64,000 bases of DNA from Polaribacter sp. SA4-10 (GCF_002163835.1 NZ_CP019331.1:744001-808000); one strand, 5' to 3'; counted from the stretch's first letter, positions 27,495-37,412 are shown. Numbers and translations are program-made. The notes: generated from the sequence alone by a model not told the origin.

Positions 27495-28159
27495 GTAAAA
27501 TTATTAATATAGCATTAGTAGATGATGAGGCTTTGTTCGTCGAAGGTATTTCTCTTTTACTTTCTAATGTGGCACACATAAACGTTATAAAAACCTCCAA
27601 TAATGGTTTAGAATTTCTTAATGAACTTGAAAAAACTTCAGAGTCAAATTTTCCAGACATCGCTTTGGTGGATATACAAATGAAGCCCATGGATGGATTT
27701 GAATTGACTGAAACTTTGAAGGAAAAATATCCAGATTTAAAAATCATTATACTTTCTTCTCTTTACAAAAGTAACGTTTTAGGGCATATGATTCAGTTAG
27801 GCGTTTCTGCTTTTATTCCTAAAAACTCCAATAAAGAAATGCTTTTTACCGCTATTGAATCTGTTAGTAAATCGGGTGTGTATTTTACGGAGACGGATCA
27901 AGAAATGCTCATGAAATTCATGAAGAGCAAATCTAAAAAATTAGCATTAAGCAATAATGAAGAATTGTCTGGTAGGGAAATTGAAGTTTTAAAATTAATT
28001 TGTCTAGAACATACAAACCAAGAAATTGCAGATCAATTATTTCTAAGTAAACGCACCATAGAAGGGCATAGACAAAGAGTTTTAGAAAAAACTAGTGCTA
28101 AAAACACGGTAGGATTAGTTGTTTATGCAATAGCACATCAAATACACCCACTTCCATAA
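27491..28159 (+). CDS. NarL/FixJ-type response regulator
   Basis: Protein of 222 residues. The receiver domain has the acidic pair DD (11-12), phosphoacceptor Asp61 in ALVDIQMKPMDGFEL, the switch Ser in IILSSLYK and Lys in FIPKNSNK. A LuxR-type helix-turn-helix follows at about 155-215: LSGREIEVLKLICLEHTNQEIADQLFLSKRTIEGHRQRVLEK. It is the output of the adjacent kinase. Targets are unknown; the operon itself is the first guess. Confidence 0.92.
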   Translation: MSKIINIALVDDEALFVEGISLLLSNVAHINVIKTSNNGLEFLNELEKTSESNFPDIALVDIQMKPMDGFELTETLKEKYPDLKIIILSSLYKSNVLGHMIQLGVSAFIPKNSNKEMLFTAIESVSKSGVYFTETDQEMLMKFMKSKSKKLALSNNEELSGREIEVLKLICLEHTNQEIADQLFLSKRTIEGHRQRVLEKTSAKNTVGLVVYAIAHQIHPLP

Positions 28160-28856
28160 AAGCTACATACAGTATAAATGCGAAAAATTCAATTTAGTAT
28201 TTTATACGCTCAAATATTCTAAGGTAATTCTGTCTATTCATATTGTTAAATTAATGATGTTTCAAAAATAAATGACCGCTGGCGGGTTCTAAAAAACCAA
28301 GACAACAGAGTGAAAAGAGTAGCCAATTCCTTACAATGATTGGCTATTTTGAAGCAATAAATACCACTACAGAAGAAAATTACTAGAATTATTTTAGACC
28401 ACAAAAAACATTAAACCAATTATTAAATCTAATAGATAAAGTGCGTAAATATTTACAAAAAGGATACCAATTACCAACAGGAACTCAACTAAAAGCATCT
28501 AAAGCAATTAAAGATGATACTGCAGATGCTGTAAGAGCTGTTCTTATTTACAAAGGACTTAAAAATAGTGATGGAACTACTATTGCTGTTTAAATGATAG
28601 ATTCTGAAATTATAAAAGATACGATAATGAATAATGAGAAAATTGAAATTGAGAGCTTTACTTTATGAAGTTAAAAAATGGAAATTCAATTAAATTTATA
28701 AAAAAATAAATAATAATATTTACTAACATGGTATAAAAAATGCATTAGGTAGTGCTAAAGCCAAAGACTAGTGCTTTTGTGTTACATCTAATTTCCTTAA
28801 TGAAAATGCTCGCACACAAGACCGCACTTTCCTTATAAAAAACAAGTATACATAAT
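28160..28856. other. Spacer of about 700 bp containing a decayed hydrolase copy
   Basis: Apart from the pseudogene at 28336-28609, no coding frame is seen. 28160-28335 and 28610-28856 are AT-rich. The latter holds AT-rich upstream sequence of the small secreted protein gene at 28857. Confidence 0.5.
28336..28609 (+). pseudogene. Partial decayed copy of the 23345 lipoprotein hydrolase
   Basis: Read in one frame, this matches the hydrolase gene from about 23908 to 24183 nearly codon for codon: MIGYFEA.NT.TE.NY, FRPQ.TLN.LL.LID, VRKYLQKGYQLP.GTQLK, IKDDTADAV, AVLIYKGLKNSDG, MIDSE. Two in-frame stops are present: TAG at 28384, where the intact gene has TGG, and TAA at about 28591, where it has CAA. 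Neither end of the gene is present. It is a segmental duplication that has decayed by point mutation. Confidence 0.85.
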
Positions 28857-29336
28857 ATGAAAAAAACAAAATTACTATTTATAGCATTGAGCTTAATTGG
28901 ATTGAATTTATGTGCTCAAGATTTGACTTGTGCTGACTTTAAACATGGACAATTCTATATTCCCGAAACGAAAGAAATGGCTAAATATACCGTTGTTAAA
29001 AATGACAGTATTTCGGAAATAAAATCAGAAAGAGATACTACTATTCAGAAATATATTATAATCCGAGAAAAAAAGACCCAAATCGAATGGAAAAACGGAA
29101 TCGGAAATGGAAAACCTGAATATGAAATTATTGAATGGATTGACGATTGTACTTATCGACTGACTTATGACGCGTCAAAAGCAGAATTGAGCAAAGAAAA
29201 AAAGTGGGTAAATGAAAATAAAGGAATTGTAGTCTCTAAAACAAAAATTGAAAATAATTGCTTGTACTATACCGCTGCAATGAGAACAAGCGAAGGGCAA
29301 ACCATTTCGCAAGACGGGGTAATTTATAAGAAATAA
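28857..29336 (+). CDS. Small secreted protein with DLTCADFKxG motif
   Basis: Protein of 159 residues with a signal peptide (cleavage about after LCAQ, residue 21). The mature part opens DLTCADFKHGQF, has a central TQIEWKNG and then EWIDDCTYRLTYDAS. The protein at 45792-46166 shares these landmarks (NLTCVDFKIGTF, ATIEWKSECNYELIY), and both genes are followed by CTGAGTTAAAAAACAA, so they are paralogs duplicated with their 3' flank. The two cysteines (TC.DF and DDC.Y / EC.Y) are shared and may form a disulfide. Function unknown. Probably periplasmic or surface-exposed. Confidence 0.7.
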   Translation: MKKTKLLFIALSLIGLNLCAQDLTCADFKHGQFYIPETKEMAKYTVVKNDSISEIKSERDTTIQKYIIIREKKTQIEWKNGIGNGKPEYEIIEWIDDCTYRLTYDASKAELSKEKKWVNENKGIVVSKTKIENNCLYYTAAMRTSEGQTISQDGVIYKK

Positions 29337-30015
29337 TCTTAAGAAGAACTGAGTTAAAAAACAAGTAAACTCTTCGTTAAGTTTTGGCACTAAAACACTG
29401 GAGCTAATTAAAGTATGGTTTAAATTTTCAACATTTGGAGCATTTGTAACTCTCTTCAAAACTCTGAAAATTGGGAATTTATATTTTATTCAAACTATAA
29501 ATTTTATTTAAAATATTGATGCTTACACGGAATTCAATAGCAATCACTCTTTAGATGCCGGAATAAAAAAATTTTATTTTTTAAAAAACCACCTCGTAGG
29601 AAATAAATAATGATATTGAAATAAATTAAGAACTATTAAATATCAGATTAGAAAAAGAACGATTAGGAGAAATTTACAACCCTGAAAAGATGAGTAAAAA
29701 TGGTAATTCACAATTAATTCGAATAAAATAAGAGCTCTAAATTAACGTATTTAGTAAAGCTTTCAAAAAAACAGAAACCTACTTTATTTATTTTTCAGAT
29801 GGCTTCGTTTTTTTAATTAGCCTTTCTTATCATGTAAAAACAACTACCAATTAAAACGATTCTCCCCTTAACCCAACACAAACAATTTCAAGAAATTATT
29901 ACTATCTTCTAATATTGCTTTATAAGTGTCTATATTCGCCCTTAATTAACACTTTAGTTACCCCCGCAAAAAAAAGAGTTAAAAACTGGTGCTTACAAAC
30001 CTAAACAGAGCTCAA
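29337..30015. other. Gene-free spacer with probable coding relics
   Basis: No intact gene. A short frame near 29640-29731 reads RLEKERLGEIYNPEKMSKNG and a little further before TAA, with plausible codon use, but I do not recognise it and no start is visible. 29347-29363 is the 3' flank repeat shared with the paralog at 45792. Confidence 0.35.
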
Positions 30016-31194
30016 ATGCAAATTAAAATTAAATCTAATCGAATAGAATCTATAGACATTTTAAGAGGGGTTGTTATGGTACTGATGGCACTAGACCACA
30101 CAAGAGGTTATTTTCATTATGACTCATTTCTTAGTCATCCTACCGATATAGACTCCACAACACCCTTGCTGTTTTTCACCCGATTTATTACGCATTATTG
30201 TGCGCCAGTATTTGTATTCTTAGCAGGAACTTCGGCATTTTTATATGGAAGTAAAAAATCAAAATTTGAATTATTTAAATTTCTTTTAATAAGAGGAATA
30301 TGGTTGATTTTTCTAGAAATCGTGGTTAATAATTTTATCTGGTTTTTCGATTTCAGCTATAGTATTATAAACCTTCAAGTTATCTGGGCTATTGGTTTTA
30401 GTATGATATGCCTGTCCTTTTTAATCTTTTTGCCAAAAAAAGTGCTTTTAGCCCTTGGAACCCTTTTAATTGTTGGTCACAATGCATTAGATTTTATTGT
30501 CATGGAAGGTCAAAGTTTTCAGAATATTATTTGGTACTTCATGAAGCAGAAAGAGATTCTAACAATTCCAGGTCATATAATTTTAGTCAATTATCCATTG
30601 ATTCCCTGGATTGGTTTAATGGCTCTGGGTTATTTATTTGGCACCTTCTATCAAAAAGAATACGAGGTAAGTCTAAGAAGAAAATGGCTTTTACGCATAG
30701 GTATTGGTTTACTTGCACTTTTTTTTATTCTAAGGTACATGAATTTTTATGGTGATTTATATCCGTGGAGCAGCCAAAATACGACTACAAAAACAATTTT
30801 ATCTTTTTTTAATGTTACCAAGTATCCACCATCGTTGTTATTCGTTTGCATTACTATGGGACCAGCAATGTTATTTTTATATCTTTTTGAAAACACAAAA
30901 AATAAAATAACCAATTTCTTTTTGGTCTTTGGTCGTGTGCCTTTGTTTTATTATTTTATACACATTTTTGTACTACACCTATTAGCAATTCTAGTTTTAT
31001 TGATTATTGGTGGTGATTGGCATGATATGATTTTAACGGGTGATGATGAAGGATTAAGGGATTCTTATGGTTACGCTCTTTGGAAAGTCTGTCTCGTTTG
31101 GATAGGGGTTGTACTACTACTATATCCTTTAAGTAAAAAATATATGATTTATAAAGCCAATAATAAAGACAAGTGGTGGTTGAGCTATTTATAA
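30016..31194 (+). CDS. DUF1624 / COG3503-type membrane protein (acyltransferase-like)
   Basis: About 392 residues with roughly ten membrane helices. It opens RIESIDILRGVVMVLMALDHTRGYF, the signature of the DUF1624 group that includes heparan-alpha-glucosaminide N-acetyltransferase-like proteins; the His of LDHTR is the proposed catalytic residue in related enzymes. Further marks are APVFVFLAGTSAFLYG and the late YYFIHIFVLH. I start at the ATG at 30016; a GTG at 29989 would add nine residues. It probably acetylates or otherwise modifies a glycan across the inner membrane. Single gene. Confidence 0.75.
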   Translation: MQIKIKSNRIESIDILRGVVMVLMALDHTRGYFHYDSFLSHPTDIDSTTPLLFFTRFITHYCAPVFVFLAGTSAFLYGSKKSKFELFKFLLIRGIWLIFLEIVVNNFIWFFDFSYSIINLQVIWAIGFSMICLSFLIFLPKKVLLALGTLLIVGHNALDFIVMEGQSFQNIIWYFMKQKEILTIPGHIILVNYPLIPWIGLMALGYLFGTFYQKEYEVSLRRKWLLRIGIGLLALFFILRYMNFYGDLYPWSSQNTTTKTILSFFNVTKYPPSLLFVCITMGPAMLFLYLFENTKNKITNFFLVFGRVPLFYYFIHIFVLHLLAILVLLIIGGDWHDMILTGDDEGLRDSYGYALWKVCLVWIGVVLLLYPLSKKYMIYKANNKDKWWLSYL

Positions 31195-31321
31195 ACCTAA
31201 ATAATTAGCAGATAGATGATCTCTTTTGCTAAAGTAGAATACAAATAGAACCTAACACCATAGAGGCTATTAGGTAATTAATTACTTCAATGTATGTTGA
31301 AGCATTAAAGAATTAGTATGT

Positions 31322-33544
31322 ATGGATTTTAACAAGTTTCTTTCAGAATTAAAACGACGTAATATTTTTAAGGTAGCTACAACCTATGCCATTGCGGGAT
31401 GGTTAATCATTCAAATTGTTACCGCCATTGATGAACCATTATCATTGCCCGGATGGTTTGCTACCACTATTATTGTGGTAGTCTTTATAGGCTTTCCTAT
31501 TGCGCTTATTATTGCATGGGCTTTGGAGCTGACTCCAGAAGGCATTAAAAAATCGGAAGGTATCGCAATCACCACCGCTGTAAATAAATCTACAGGTAAA
31601 AAACTGAATAGACTGCTGATTACTGTTTTAGCATTGGCGGTTGTTTTTTTAGTCATTAATAGAGTCTTTTATGTAAAAGTGGCCGATGAAGTTGATACGA
31701 GTACTGCTTCCATTGCAGTATTACCTTTTGTAGACATGTCTCCGCAACAAGATCAATCGTATTTTTCCGACGGTTTGTCTGAAGAATTACTCAATGTGCT
31801 AGCAAAAGTAAAAGACCTAAAAGTTGCTGGGCGTACCTCTTCTTTTAAGTACAAAGGCCTAAACGACGATCTTGTTAAAATAGGAAGCGAGTTACGTGTA
31901 GATCATATTTTAGAAGGAAGTGTTCGAAAATCTGGAAATAGTATGCGTATCACTGCGCAGCTTATTAAAGTGGCAGATGGTTTCCATATGTGGTCTGAAA
32001 CCTATGACAGAACTTATTCGGCTGAAAGTATCTTTAAAATTCAAGACGAAATTTCGAACGAAGTTCTCAAGGAATTAAAAGTAAAATTACTAGGTAAGGA
32101 GGCAGCATCTAAAACAAAAAAAGCGCTTACAAAAAATACAGAAGCTTATGAAGCCTATCTTAAAGGCCTGCAATTAAGTAGAAACAAACAACCGAAAGAT
32201 TTAGAAAAAGCCATCATCTATTTTAAAAATGCCATTACCTTGGATCCAAAGTTTTCCTTAGCCTATAGTCATCTGGCATTGGCGTATTCGCGGTTAGAAG
32301 ATTTTGGAAGTCTTGATCATCAAGAAGCTATTAGTGCCATTAAGAGCAATGCAGAGAAAGCCCTATTGCTAGATAAAACAAGCGGGATAGCGCATCTTGC
32401 CGTTGCCCATTCTTTTTGGACTCAAAGAAAATTTGATAAGGGGAAAGAGGCATTAAAAAAAGCCTATGCCCTAGAACCTAATAATCCTGAGATACTAGTA
32501 TATTATGCTGATATTGCCGGAGAAGACAACCTTGCGTTGAAAACAGAATTAATAGAAAAAGCCTATCGCATCGATCCATTGTCTCCTTCAGTCATAGAGA
32601 ATATGGAGGGTATTTATTATGACAACGAAAACTATTTAAAAGCCCTAGAATTTGCAGAAAAAAATGTGGCAATTAATCCTAATTATATTAGAGCCCATGG
32701 AAATTTAGTATGGTTACTAAGGGCTGAACCTAATGGAAAATTAGATGAAGCTTTTATAACTGCGTATAAAGCCTATCAACAATTTCCTGAAAATTTAAAT
32801 GTCATTAGTATATTAGCATATACTTCAATGGATTTAAAGTTCTTTAATTTTGTAGACGAATTATCCGAAAAGATAATGCTCCTGTATCCTGAGAATATTG
32901 AGGCTGATATGATAAAGGCAGAAAATTTTCTCCATCAAAATGAAGCAGCAAACTCTGCCAAAACAATAAATAAACTACTGCTAAAACGTAATATAAAACG
33001 AGATAAATATGATCCTATTTATGATAGGATAAGTAATTTTTATTACTTGGGAAAAACAAAAGAGGCCCTTAATTATCTTAAAACATACCATCCTATCTAC
33101 CTATCAGATACAATCTCTACTGTTCCATATCAAAATATGTATGGACTTGCTTCGATAGCAGCAATTTTAAAGCATTCGGGAGACCTTGAACAAGCAAGTC
33201 GTTTAACCGAGATTTACGGTAATGCACTGAGGTCTAAATTTGAATATAATGGTGATCTAAAAAAAGAAAAAACAAAGCTCCTTTATTCTTATAAAGAGTG
33301 GGCCAGCTTGTCTGGTGATGCTAAATTGGCTTCAAATAGTATGGAAGAAATTTATTTTAATAGAAAGGATAAAGCGAATGTATATTTTGATTTACATAGA
33401 ATTACAACAGATCTTATTTCAAAAGCCCCAGAATTTAAAGTCATAGAGACCAAAATAGCCAAAGACATTAAAATCATGCGTGATAAATCCATCCTATTCT
33501 TAAAAAGGGAAGGCGATTGGCCTATTAACAAAATAAATGAATGA
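31322..33544 (+). CDS. TolB-like/TPR regulatory membrane protein
   Basis: Protein of 740 residues. The N-terminus FLSELKRRNIFKVATTYAIAGWLIIQI leads into two membrane helices (about 17-35 and 44-66) and a third near 98-115. Then comes a TolB-amino-terminal-like domain (about 127-245): SIAVLPFVDMSPQQDQSYFSDGL, KVAGRTSSFKYKG, ILEGSVRKSGNSMRITAQL. The rest is a chain of TPR units (AYEAYLKGLQLSRNK, LAYSHLALAYSRLEDF, EILVYYADIAGEDN and so on). Such proteins often occur alone or fused to adenylate cyclase or CadC-type DNA-binding domains; here neither output domain is present, so it is probably a scaffold. It stands before the hydrolase cluster on the same strand. Confidence 0.75.
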   Translation: MDFNKFLSELKRRNIFKVATTYAIAGWLIIQIVTAIDEPLSLPGWFATTIIVVVFIGFPIALIIAWALELTPEGIKKSEGIAITTAVNKSTGKKLNRLLITVLALAVVFLVINRVFYVKVADEVDTSTASIAVLPFVDMSPQQDQSYFSDGLSEELLNVLAKVKDLKVAGRTSSFKYKGLNDDLVKIGSELRVDHILEGSVRKSGNSMRITAQLIKVADGFHMWSETYDRTYSAESIFKIQDEISNEVLKELKVKLLGKEAASKTKKALTKNTEAYEAYLKGLQLSRNKQPKDLEKAIIYFKNAITLDPKFSLAYSHLALAYSRLEDFGSLDHQEAISAIKSNAEKALLLDKTSGIAHLAVAHSFWTQRKFDKGKEALKKAYALEPNNPEILVYYADIAGEDNLALKTELIEKAYRIDPLSPSVIENMEGIYYDNENYLKALEFAEKNVAINPNYIRAHGNLVWLLRAEPNGKLDEAFITAYKAYQQFPENLNVISILAYTSMDLKFFNFVDELSEKIMLLYPENIEADMIKAENFLHQNEAANSAKTINKLLLKRNIKRDKYDPIYDRISNFYYLGKTKEALNYLKTYHPIYLSDTISTVPYQNMYGLASIAAILKHSGDLEQASRLTEIYGNALRSKFEYNGDLKKEKTKLLYSYKEWASLSGDAKLASNSMEEIYFNRKDKANVYFDLHRITTDLISKAPEFKVIETKIAKDIKIMRDKSILFLKREGDWPINKINE

Positions 33545-33698
33545 GGGTTTTTCTGCTTGCCTCAAACAAAAGACACAAAAAACTATCAAGAAAATTAGAA
33601 TTTCTAAGTCTATTTTTTAATTAATTAGAAATTATGATGAATAAAATCATTTCACACCGTTGCACAAATATAACAAACAACTAATAACACATATTATT

Positions 33699-34547
33699 AT
33701 GAAAAGCTCCATAAAACTATTACTACTACTGCTCACCTTTTCAAGCTCTTCAAAAGCAAATACTCAAGTTAAAATGAACTTTAAATTTGATACTCCTTAT
33801 GGAGACAACCAATCTGTGGGTAACTATGTTGAATTAAACGGAACTGAAACTTATTATGAAGAATATGTAAAAGGAGAACCCTTGCTCCTAATACACGGAC
33901 AATATGGAAGTATTAAATGGTTAGGAAATCAGATTGAATATTTTAAAAAAAAATATCGTGTAATTATTGCTGATAATAGAGCTTATGGAAAAACAAAATT
34001 AAAAACAACTTCGTTGACCTATGATCTTGTTGTAAAATATTTAGGGGGCTTAGTACATTCTTTATCTATATACGGATGAGGTGATGGCGGTACGATGGCA
34101 TTAAAAATGGGTATCAATAATAGATCACAGGTAAAAAATATTGTAGCAAAAAGTGCGTATTTACGTTTTGATTCAACAGCTTTGCACGCTTCTTATATGG
34201 ATCGCTTTATCAATGGTAAAGAAACTGTTGAATCTAAACTTATTCAAAAAGATAGCACTAGAAATTGGAATTTAGAGAATCAGCGTCATAATCAGGTGCT
34301 AGAAGAAACAAATATATCTACCTCAGCCTTATCAAAAATTAAAGCACAAGTATTAATAATCGCTGGAGATAAAGATGTTGTTAAAGGGGAACATAGTTTA
34401 GAACTATATAAAAATATAGCGCAAGATCAATTATACATAATGCCGGTAGAAACACTCTTTACACCAGCATCAGACCCAATAAAATTTAATGCTGTTGTAA
34501 ATAATTTTTTATCAAAACCATTTAAGAAAGATTTTCGCAGGTTTTAA
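33699..34547 (+). pseudogene. Secreted alpha/beta hydrolase broken at its nucleophile elbow
   Basis: From ATG 33699 the frame gives a signal peptide (MKSSIKLLLLLLTFSSSSKA), FDTPYGDNQSVGNYVELNGT, GEPLLLIHGQYGSIKWLG (oxyanion region) and RVIIADNRAYGKT, then TGA at 34077-34079 within YG-stop-GDGG. The same frame runs on to 34547 with KIKAQVLIIAGDKDVVKGE, the acid-residue region. In relatives the elbow reads GWSDGG; here the Trp codon has become TGA and the serine position is Gly, so even readthrough would lack the nucleophile. The expected C-terminal catalytic His is replaced by a Thr/Pro-rich segment. Clearly inactive, yet otherwise well preserved, so the loss looks recent. Confidence 0.8.
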
Positions 34548-34692
34548 GAGACTACTCTTGTTAGCCAGCTATAAAAATTATGCTCACAAATAAAGCAAAC
34601 AATTAAGTATCAAGTATTCAAAATAAATAGTACAACAGCGGAAAATCTTACAATCAATAAAGGTGGTAAATCAAATAAAAATTTCAAATAAA

Positions 34693-35712
34693 ATGAAAAA
34701 TAAAGCAAAAAAATTTTTGTGCTTACTAACAATTCTTCTAACTATCGGATGTAAGTATTCAAAAAAAAACAAACTAACCAAAGAGGTTATACACTCTGAT
34801 TCTTATGAGTTGGTAAAAGATTGGCCAAACTTACCTGAAGACCTCGTTTTAGGAAATCCGACCGGGCTGGCAATTAATTCTAACAATAATATTATGGTTT
34901 TTCATAGGGGAAGTAGAGTTTGGGAAGAACCTTTTCCAGATGATAAAATTCAAGAAAACACGATCCTTACTCTTGACCAAAAAACTGGGAAAATCTTAAA
35001 GAGTTGGGGGGCTGATTTATTTGTTATGCCCCATGGATTAGAGATTGATAATGAAAACAATATCTGGGTCACAGATGTTGGTCTGCATCAAGTTTTTAAA
35101 TTCAGTTCGGATGGAGTTCTACTTTTAACATTAGGTAAGGCTAGATTTTTTGGAAATGATACATCTCATTTTTATCTTCCAACAGACGTCGCTGTTGCAG
35201 ATGATGGTTCATTTTATGTTAGTGACGGTTATGGTAATAGTAGAGTTATAAAATTCTCTAAAGACGGGAAGTACCTTTTTGAATGGGGGGAATTTGGAAA
35301 TAAAGAAGGAGAGTTTAACATTCCACACGCAATTGATTTGGATAAGAATGGAAATATTTATGTCGCAGATCGTGAAAATAATAGAATTCAAAAATTTGAT
35401 GCAAAAGGAAATTTTATTACACTTTGGCAGAATGAAACCACTGAACAACTATATTCTGTTGCTATTGACAGTAAAAATGATTATCTGTTCGGAATAGATT
35501 ATATGTTCGTAAATGATACTATAGTAAAAGGCTCTGATATTTTTCGCTTTGATTTAAATACCAACCTAGAATTACAATTTGGTAGATCAAGTTTTTATGA
35601 TGGCCCAATATCTAGATATCACGACATTGTAATTGATGATGAAGAGAGTATTTATGTTGGTGATATTTTAGGGAATAAAATTCAAAAATTTCGATTAAAA
35701 AAAGCTGATTAA
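34693..35712 (+). CDS. NHL-repeat beta-propeller lipoprotein (PAL-like)
   Basis: About 339 residues. Lipobox LTIGC gives lipidation near residue 16. Propeller blades follow with NHL-type motifs: NPTGLAINSNNNIMVFHRGS, MPHGLEIDNENNIWVTDVG, LPTDVAVADDGSFYVSDGYG, IPHAIDLDKNGNIYVADREN and HDIVIDDEESIYVGD. The order and the HRGSRVWEEPF segment resemble peptidyl-alpha-hydroxyglycine alpha-amidating lyase family proteins. I start at ATG 34693 because the lipoprotein signal begins there. It should face the periplasm or cell surface. Next to the DUF3500 and amidase genes, all on the + strand. Confidence 0.75.
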   Translation: MKNKAKKFLCLLTILLTIGCKYSKKNKLTKEVIHSDSYELVKDWPNLPEDLVLGNPTGLAINSNNNIMVFHRGSRVWEEPFPDDKIQENTILTLDQKTGKILKSWGADLFVMPHGLEIDNENNIWVTDVGLHQVFKFSSDGVLLLTLGKARFFGNDTSHFYLPTDVAVADDGSFYVSDGYGNSRVIKFSKDGKYLFEWGEFGNKEGEFNIPHAIDLDKNGNIYVADRENNRIQKFDAKGNFITLWQNETTEQLYSVAIDSKNDYLFGIDYMFVNDTIVKGSDIFRFDLNTNLELQFGRSSFYDGPISRYHDIVIDDEESIYVGDILGNKIQKFRLKKAD

Positions 35713-35888
35713 AAAAATTAACGAATGCACAACACGGCTTAAATTCAGTAGCTTGTTCTCGCCTACTTCTAAAACTCCTTGAAACTACTCATAGCAGAGA
35801 TCTTAACGGTAATTCGACGCATATTAGGCGGATTTAAGAATTAAAAATAATTATTAAAACAAACAATCGTACAACAAAATTCAAATAA

Positions 35889-37412
35889 ATGAACAAAGTA
35901 ATCTTAATTCTGATCCCATTTCTATTTTTTAATACTGTAAATGCACAAGAAAGTGTTGTCAATTCAAGTCATGAAGTGACTTTCAAACTAAAAATAACGA
36001 GTCTACCAATTAAATACTCAGTGGGTATAGGATGGTTTATTGGGCCTTATGCAGATGATCAAAAAATTCAACGGTCTCTATTTCCCAAATCCCCAAACAC
36101 AGGTGGGCTTTATCAACAAACCATCTCTTTCCCAGACTCTTTGATGGGTAAAACTATTACATATTGGTATGCAACCACTCAAGGCAGGTCTGATTTTGAA
36201 CGGTCGTTTGTGCTGGAAAAAAATAAAATCCAAGAAAGAATTGAAAGCTGGGGTTTTGTTGACGGTTTAAAAGGTAAAATAAAAGGGACTAAAATGCTTT
36301 TTGTAGAACCCAATTCAGATGAAGAGAACACTATGTTTACTGAACCCTATGTAGGTATTACTACAGACGGAAAGCCCTTAGAAGACCTATACCCGATTAA
36401 AAAAACAGGCTCCTCCACAACTCCTATTAAAAATGCGGTCATCGCCTTTGTTGCATCGCTTACTAAAGAACAAAAATCAGCAAGCACGTTCCCGATAGCA
36501 TCAAATGAATGGAGAAGATGGCACAATATAGATGACTGGCAAAGAGCAGGTGTTTGTTATGAAGACTTAAATGCACTACAAAAAAAACTCGCTCTTGCTT
36601 TTTTAAAAGAGAGTTTAAGTACCCAAGGACTACAAAAAGCAAAAAACATTATGACAATGGAGGTCTATTTAGCAAGCTTGGAACCAGAAAGCAAAGATTT
36701 AGGAGGTGAAAAATATTGGTTTACTTTCATGGGAACGCCTTCTGACACGGAGCCTTGGGGTTGGCAAATGGAAGGGCATCATCTGGTCATTAACTACTTT
36801 GTGCTAGGTGACCAAGTTGTAATGACACCCACATTTATGGGTTCTGAGCCAAATTTAGTCGAAACAGGAGATCATAAAGGGCTGCGCACTTTTGAAATGG
36901 AAGAGCAAAAAGGCTTGGATTTTTATTTATCGCTCAATAACAAACAAAAGGAAAAAGCCACAATTTTTAACAAAAAAGAGTTTGATCTTAACCAAACTGA
37001 AGCTTTTAGAGACAATCAAATTGTTCCTATAACAGGGATTTCTGCCAATGATTTATCAAAAAAACAAAAAGAGCTGTTGCTTGATTTGATTGCAGAATAT
37101 GTGAATAATGTAAAAGACGGCCAGGCCAAGGTTAAAATGGCAGCGGTAAAACATCATTTAAACCAAACCAATTTTACTTGGATTCAAGGTAGCCATATCA
37201 ACAGTCCGTTTTATTACCGCATTCACAGTCCTGTAATTTTAATTGAATTTGACCATCAGTCGCCTGTATTCCTATATGATCATTCGAAACCCAAACCAGG
37301 GCCAGTTAAAACACATGTACACACCGTTGTTCGTACACCAAATGGCAATGATTATGGAAAGGATTTGTTGAAAGAACATTTAGAAAAAGAGCATAAACAT
37401 GAAAAGCATTAA
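35889..37412 (+). CDS. Secreted DUF3500 protein
   Basis: Protein of 507 residues with a signal peptide (cleavage about after VNAQ). From about residue 180 to the end it is a DUF3500 domain: NEWRRWHNIDDWQRAGVCYEDL, GWQMEGHHLVINYFVLGDQV, TPTFMGSEPN, ISPNDLS-like region and INSPFYYRIHSPVILIEFDHQ, ending His-rich (LEKEHKHEKH). The GHHL..N and EFDHQ motifs with several conserved His suggest metal binding. An extra ~150-residue N-terminal domain (beta-rich, WFIGPYADDQ) is present. DUF3500 has no established activity; its neighbours suggest breakdown of an amide- or ester-containing compound. Spacer upstream (35713-35888) carries a boundary-like GCACAACACGGC. Confidence 0.75.
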   Translation: MNKVILILIPFLFFNTVNAQESVVNSSHEVTFKLKITSLPIKYSVGIGWFIGPYADDQKIQRSLFPKSPNTGGLYQQTISFPDSLMGKTITYWYATTQGRSDFERSFVLEKNKIQERIESWGFVDGLKGKIKGTKMLFVEPNSDEENTMFTEPYVGITTDGKPLEDLYPIKKTGSSTTPIKNAVIAFVASLTKEQKSASTFPIASNEWRRWHNIDDWQRAGVCYEDLNALQKKLALAFLKESLSTQGLQKAKNIMTMEVYLASLEPESKDLGGEKYWFTFMGTPSDTEPWGWQMEGHHLVINYFVLGDQVVMTPTFMGSEPNLVETGDHKGLRTFEMEEQKGLDFYLSLNNKQKEKATIFNKKEFDLNQTEAFRDNQIVPITGISANDLSKKQKELLLDLIAEYVNNVKDGQAKVKMAAVKHHLNQTNFTWIQGSHINSPFYYRIHSPVILIEFDHQSPVFLYDHSKPKPGPVKTHVHTVVRTPNGNDYGKDLLKEHLEKEHKHEKH

